Shown piece by piece: positions 59,657 through 64,000 of a stretch of 64,000 nucleotides of DNA; position 1 is the first letter of the stretch; each line of letters starts with the position of its first letter. The translations under genes and the position numbers were made by a program. The DNA is taken from positions 62,001-126,000 of the forward strand of contig VXAI01000628.1 in the NCBI GenBank assembly GCA_013399305.1, given 5' to 3'. Below the pieces are notes generated by a model. That model searched no databases. It had not been told where the DNA came from and saw only the letters and a list, made by a program, of their open reading frames with translations. This DNA is from Rostratula benghalensis. Its lineage: Eukaryota > Chordata > Aves > Charadriiformes > Rostratulidae.

Positions 59657-60244
59657 GTGAGGGAAAGGTACCCCTTCAGTGAAGACGTTGTATGTCATGT
59701 GAGCAAGTGGACCACCGTGGAAAGAGGTATCCAGTACCTGAGGGAATTAGCTGTGTGGGAGTTGATTTATTACGACCTGGAGGATGCACAGTTACCCACA
59801 GATCCTGATGAGATCCACTGCTCAAGGACCATGTGGCAGAAGTTTGTATGGAGCATACCATCGTCATATGCCAACTCATTGGCAGTAATGGAATGGAAGG
59901 GTGAAGAGGGACCAACAGTGCATGAGGTGGCTGCCCAACTCTGGCAATATGGAGAAAATATCTCTTCCCCTCTTGTCTCAGCTGTGGAGAAACTGTCCTG
60001 GAAGGTCCAGCAACTTGAAGACAATATGTCCTACTCCTCACCTGCATGGGCCACTGTCTCAGCTATGAGGAGCAGACATTTCCCCACTCAACATAGAGAA
60101 GACATAGGATACACACCACAAGGCACCGTGTGGTTCTACCTGCATGACCGTGAAGAGGACCTGAGAAAGTGGATGGACTGGATGGACAGCCTCCTTCAAT
60201 CCTATGGGCATGGGTACAGGAGTTGCAAGGGAGAGCAACCATGA
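59657..60244 (+). pseudogene. ERVL-like gag remnant
   Basis: The longest open stretch of the gag region, 195 codons. The block around 59700-59900 (ERGIQYLRELAVWELIYYD and SIPSSYANSLA) is characteristic of avian ERVL gag. The frame upstream (59235-59656) is gag-like but crossed by several stop codons, mainly TGA. No zinc knuckle was seen. It is not expected to be functional. Confidence 0.75.
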
Positions 60245-60417
60245 AAGGGGATCCCTCCAGGAAGAGGGCCACCCCATTTTCCAGTGGGCACTTCCCCAGA
60301 CAGAGTAGAAGGCCTGATCTTGCTTCTGATCCTCTTGAGGGAACTTTTAAGTCTTTTCTGCAAGAAGTGAGTAATGGATATTACGACCAGGATTAGAGGG
60401 GCCCTGCCTCCAGCCAG

Positions 60418-60639
60418 GTGGGGGAAAGGGACAACCAGGTGTATTGGACTGTGTGCATTCGATGGCCTGGCACATCAGATCCACAGGAGTATAAGGCTCT
60501 AGTAGATACAGGTGCTCAGTGTACCCTAATACCATCAAGTTATAGAGGGGCAGAACCCATTTGTATTTCTGGAGTGACAGGGGGGTCCCAAGAGTTGACT
60601 GTACTGGAAGCTGAAGTGAGCCTAACTGGGAGGGAATGA
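60418..60639 (+). pseudogene. Retroviral aspartic protease remnant
   Basis: The active-site motif ALVDTGAQCTLIPSS lies at about 60507-60551, and the flap-like region follows. The open frame ends at TGA 60637-60639, before the C-terminal part of the domain; protease-like sequence continues in broken frame to about 60780. Confidence 0.85.
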
Positions 60640-60851
60640 GTGGCAAAAGCATCCCATTGTTACTGGCCCAGATGCCCCATGCACCCTTGCTATAGACTAT
60701 CTCAGGAGCGGGTATTTTAAGGGCCTGAAAGGGTAGGCTTTTGACACAGCTACCTTGGAGACGGAGGAAGTTAAACAGTTGTCTACTTTGCCTTGAGGGA
60801 CTCTCAGAAGTCTCTTCAGTTGTGGGGTTGTTGAGGGTTGAAGAACAGTAG

Positions 60852-61235
60852 GTGCCGATCACTACCACTACTGTCCATCAATGGCAATATCGCATTATCC
60901 GGGAGGGACAAGATGTAAAAAATGTGCTCTACACTCCATCTGGGGATAATGGCCCCACCTGGAGTCTCTGGCTAAAAGCACCAGGGGAGACACGTGGTCA
61001 ACCCCTAGGGTTTTGGAATAGAGGATCTGAAGCCCACTATACTCTGACAGAAAAAGAAATACTGGCAGCGTATGAAAGGGTTCGAGCTGCTTCAGAAGTG
61101 GTTGGTACAGAAGCACAGCTCCTCTTGGCACCTCAGCTGCCAGTGCTGGGCTGGATGTTCAAAGAGAGGGTCCCTACCACACATCATGCAACAGACGCTA
61201 TATGTAGTAAGGGGATTGCACTGATCAGACAATGA
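60852..61235 (+). pseudogene. Polymerase remnant: start of RT joined to the RT-RNase H connection
   Basis: 127 open codons. The first 12-15 (through HQWQYR) resemble the start of the RT domain. The rest (SLWLKAPGE, LGFWNRGSEAHYTLTEKEI) belongs to the connection domain after RT. The YxDD catalytic core and most of RT are therefore missing, deleted at about 60895-60905. Confidence 0.7.
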
Positions 61236-61379
61236 ACTCAAATGGGAAACCCCAGTTGCCTAGGAATTTTAGAAGAGATTATGGACTGCCCAGAAAGCAA
61301 GGATTTTGGAATGTCACTCGAGGAGAAGGTGATGCGTGCAGAAGAGGCCCCACTGTATAATAATTTACCAGAGAATGAG

Positions 61380-61803
61380 AAGCAATATGCTCTGTTCACT
61401 GATGGGTTCTGCCGGATTGTGGGAAAGCTTTGAAAGTGGAAGGCTGCCATGTGGAGTCCCACAAGACAAATTGCAGAAGCCACTAAAGGGCAAGGTGAAT
61501 CAATCCAGTTTGCAGGAGTGAGAGCAATTCAACTGGCTTTAGACATCGCTGAGCGGGGAACAGTGGCCAGTACTTTATCTCTACACCAATTCATGGGTGG
61601 TGGCAAATGCCTTGTGGGGGTGGTTACAGCAGTGGAAACAGGGCAACTGGCAGTGCAGAGGCAAACCCATCTGGGCTGCTGATCTGTGGCAAGATATAGC
61701 TGCCCAGACAGAGAATCTGGCTGTGAAATTATGTCATGTAGATGCCCATGCACCCAAAAGCCGGGCCACTGAGGAACATCAGAACAACCAGCAGGTAGAT
61801 TGA
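61380..61803 (+). pseudogene. RNase H remnant
   Basis: Begins near YALFTDGF (catalytic Asp of the FTDG motif at about 61401). It continues in a shifted frame through WKAAMWSPTRQIAEATKGQ at 61437, and later WLQQWKQGNW at 61624 and HVDAH at 61736, ending at TGA 61801. At least two frame changes are needed to follow it, so it is dead. Confidence 0.75.
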
Positions 61804-62692
61804 GCTGCTAAGATTGAAGTGTCTCAGGTGGATCTCAACTGGCAATATATGGGTGAATTATTCATAGCTCGATGGGCCCATGACTCCTCAGGCCATCAAG
61901 GAAGAGATGCCACCTATAGACGGGCTTGTGACTGAGGGGTGGATTTGACAATGGACACTATTGCACAGGTCATCCAGGAATGTGAGATGTGCACTGCTAT
62001 CAAGCAAGCCAAGTGATTAAAGCGTCTTTGGTATAGAGGACGATGGCTGAAATATAAATATGGGGAGGCCTGGCAGATTGATTATATTACACTCCCACAG
62101 ACTCGCCAAGGCAAGGGCTATGTGCTCACAATGGTGGAAGCAACCACTGGATGGCTGGAAACATACCCTGTACCTCATTCCACTGCCCGGAACACCATCC
62201 TGGGCCTTGATAAGCAAGTCCTGTGGTGACATGGCACCCCAGAGAGAATTGAGTCAGACAATGGAACTCATTTCCGAAACAGACTCATTGACACATGGGC
62301 TAAAGAGCAGGGTATCAAATGGGTCTATCACATTCCCTATCACGCACCAGCCTCTGGGAAGACACAACAGTACAATGGAATGTTAAAAACTACACTGAGA
62401 GCAATGGGTGGTGGGACTTTGAAACACTGGGATACACATTTAGCAAAGGCCACCTGGCTAGTTAACACCAGGGGATCTACCAACCCAGCTGGCCCTGCCC
62501 AATCAAAACTTTCACGTACAGTGGAGGGTGATAAAGTCCCTGTGGTGCACATGAAGAATATATTAGGGAAGACCATCTGGGTTAGTTTTGCCTCGGGCAA
62601 AGGCAAACCCATCCATGGGATGGCCTTTACTCAAGGACCTGGGTGCACTTGGTGGGTGATGCGGAAGGATGGAGAGGTGTGATGTGTCCCTC
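61804..62692 (+). pseudogene. Integrase remnant
   Basis: The zinc-binding HHCC region has H-x4-H at about 61870-61890 and C-x2-C at 61981-61992. The catalytic core has an Asp at about 62077 (QIDYITLPQ) and the second Asp at 62257 (ESDNGTHF). The third catalytic residue, 36 codons on (62365), is CAA, Gln, not Glu. The C-terminal region runs to TGA at about 62680. In-frame TGA codons lie at 61801, 61933, 62014 and 62227. The one core alone would be inactive for lack of the acidic residue, apart from the stops. Confidence 0.8.
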
Positions 62693-63148
62693 ACGAGGAC
62701 CTGACTTTGGGTGAGAATAGCCAATGAATGAAATGGTATGATGATAATTGCTGAATGACTCTGCCACTCTACATTCTCATTTCTATAACTGCTATTGGTT
62801 GTATTGTAGCGAGAAACACCCAAGCTAAGGGGTGATTAGATTTCAACAGAGATGGGCTCTGATGAAGAATTGAGTGAAGTGCAGCAGTGAAGGGAGGGAG
62901 ACCTGACCTCAGCAGTGGGCACCCAGCAACTTCATCGCAATTGACACAAGCTGTACCAGATACATCAGCTGCAAGCCCCAAAAGTACAGCGTGAGACTGT
63001 CCTAATGAAGCCCAAAGTCATGGATTAAATTACCTCAATGGATATATATGTACATATGTATAGATATATCATGGGAAAGTGATAGCTTTTAATTGGGAAC
63101 TGTAAGATCTGGGCATGGCATAGATGGTATGGAATAAGGGGTGGATAA
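62693..63148 (+). other. ERV non-coding stretch and polypurine-like tract
   Basis: No envelope frame lies between the integrase and the LTR. The final ggaataaggggtggataa at 63131-63148 is purine-rich and directly abuts the LTR start, as expected of a plus-strand primer site. Confidence 0.65.
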
Positions 63149-63544
63149 TGTCCTGGTTCCAGGAGGGACAGTGTTAATTGTCCCCTGGCTCTAGCAGGGG
63201 GACAGGTATTCCATCCCATGTGAGCCATGCCCAGGGGGTAGCCAGGAGCTGGCCTGGAAGGGGCAGGGGGCACACAACACAGGAAGTCGGGGGTGGTAGT
63301 GCGTGGTCCTGGACCATCACTAGTGAGGTCAGTGAGTGGTCGGTGTTATAATCATGTTGGGGGTTTTTTTATATACTTCGTTATCTGTGTTACTGTTACT
63401 GTTTTGTTGTTCTGTTAAACTGCCTTTGTCCCAACCCAGGAGTTTTGCCTTTTTCTTCTAATTTTGCCCTTCCAGCCATGTGCTGCTCAAGTGAGAGCAG
63501 CTGCCACGTGGCTCCTTGTTGCTGTCTGAGGCTAAACCATGACA
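63149..63544 (+). mobile_element. 3' LTR of the ERVL-like provirus
   Basis: 396 bp from tgtcctggttccagg to ggctaaaccatgaca with TG...CA ends. Shared blocks with the solo LTR at 25420-25693 (reversed) fix the family. It is longer than that copy. Confidence 0.85.
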
Positions 63545-63547
63545 CAG

Positions 63548-63720
63548 TTTAAAACCATTTCCTGTCATCCTATTGCTATACTCCCTGATAGAGTCCATCC
63601 TCATCTCTCCTGTAGGTCCCATTTAGGTACTGGCTGCTATAAGATCTCCCCAGAGCCTTATATTCTCCAGGCTGAACAACCTCAACTCTGTCATAACAAC
63701 TCCAAGGCTCTCTCTAGCCC
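63548..63720 (-). repeat. CR1 LINE fragment to the right of the provirus
   Basis: Reversed CR1 3' region: tctgtaggtcccatttagg-like text, then tactggctgctataagatct, ccccagagccttatattctc and caggctgaacaacctcaact. It starts within a few bases of the LTR end, so the provirus may have entered a CR1 copy. Confidence 0.8.
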
Positions 63721-63724
63721 ATTT

Positions 63725-64000
63725 GACCTTACTCAGGTGATGAGTCTTCTCTCACTTCCATGTTAACTTCTGATACTCTTAACTATTTCCAGCTTTCTCT
63801 TCAGCACGCTCCCTTTCAGTTATTCTATATTACTCCAAAACTCCAAGACAATCTTTCCTCTCCTTTATTACTCAAAGTCTTCCTTGTAGACTCCTCGGCA
63901 GTGAAGCATCAACTTGTCATCCTCATCCTTTTTGACTGGGGATAGTATAAGAATTTTAGATATGTTCAAATTTTACTTCCAAATAATGATGCTTTTCTTT
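63725..64000. other. Window end, nothing recognised
   Basis: AT-rich with pyrimidine-rich tracts. The missing last lectin exon of gene 3 was looked for here (a CEK-type motif) and not seen. Confidence 0.5.

Larger units (their letters stand above)
59230..63544 (+). mobile_element. ERVL-like endogenous provirus, 5'-truncated and internally deleted
   Basis: An old retroviral insertion in the order gag, protease, remnant of polymerase, RNase H, integrase, polypurine-like tract, 3' LTR. No envelope gene is present, as is usual for ERVL. No 5' LTR or primer-binding site was found, and the left end is uncertain. The reverse-transcriptase core is missing between the protease end (about 60780) and the tether region (about 60900). 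Several frames are broken by stops. It lies where the last lectin exon of gene 3 is expected. Confidence 0.9.

Overview
The window is vertebrate nuclear DNA, and almost certainly from a bird. It has split genes with GT/AG introns, CR1 LINE fragments of many ages and both orientations, ERVL-type retroviral debris with avian-style LTRs, and AT-rich non-coding DNA. The species cannot be fixed. The CR1 tails look like those of Neoaves rather than chicken, but that is an impression only.

Layout. (1) 383-8288, minus strand: ten consecutive coding exons of the N-terminal part of an alpha-2-macroglobulin-family protease inhibitor (A2M/ovostatin type); the signal-peptide exon was not found and the rest of the gene lies left of the window. 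(2) 8.4-32 kb: mostly AT-rich intergenic DNA with CR1 and LTR remains. Inside it is a GC-rich island with an intact intronless gene (23131-23631, minus) for a divergent histone H2A. It has lost the acidic patch and has a basic C-terminal tail, a poly(A) signal and a CCAAT/CRE-like promoter. This gene lies between two arms of a long inverted repeat, and a decayed relative sits at about 28.7-29.0 kb on the other strand. (3) 32.3-59.1 kb, plus strand: a cluster of natural-killer-complex C-type lectin-like receptor genes. The first (32324-40246) is a complete six-exon gene with an ITIM tail of CLEC12 type. The second (44231-50112) is a complete six-exon gene with a hemITAM tail of CLEC1B/KLRF1/CLEC7A type. 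The third (about 56.6-59.1 kb) is decaying. A2M next to KLR/CLEC genes is the order known from the mammalian NK complex. (4) 59.2-63.5 kb: a 5'-truncated ERVL-like provirus with gag, protease, RNase H and integrase remnants and one 3' LTR, sitting where the last lectin exon of the third gene should be; then CR1 debris to the end.

The two intact lectin genes share exon structure, exon phases and a very similar first lectin-domain exon but carry opposite kinds of signalling motif, so they look like a paired inhibitory/activating receptor set. Two structural oddities are a 187-bp almost perfect inverted repeat enclosing the last two lectin exons of the second gene, and a block of degenerate telomeric repeats in one of its introns.
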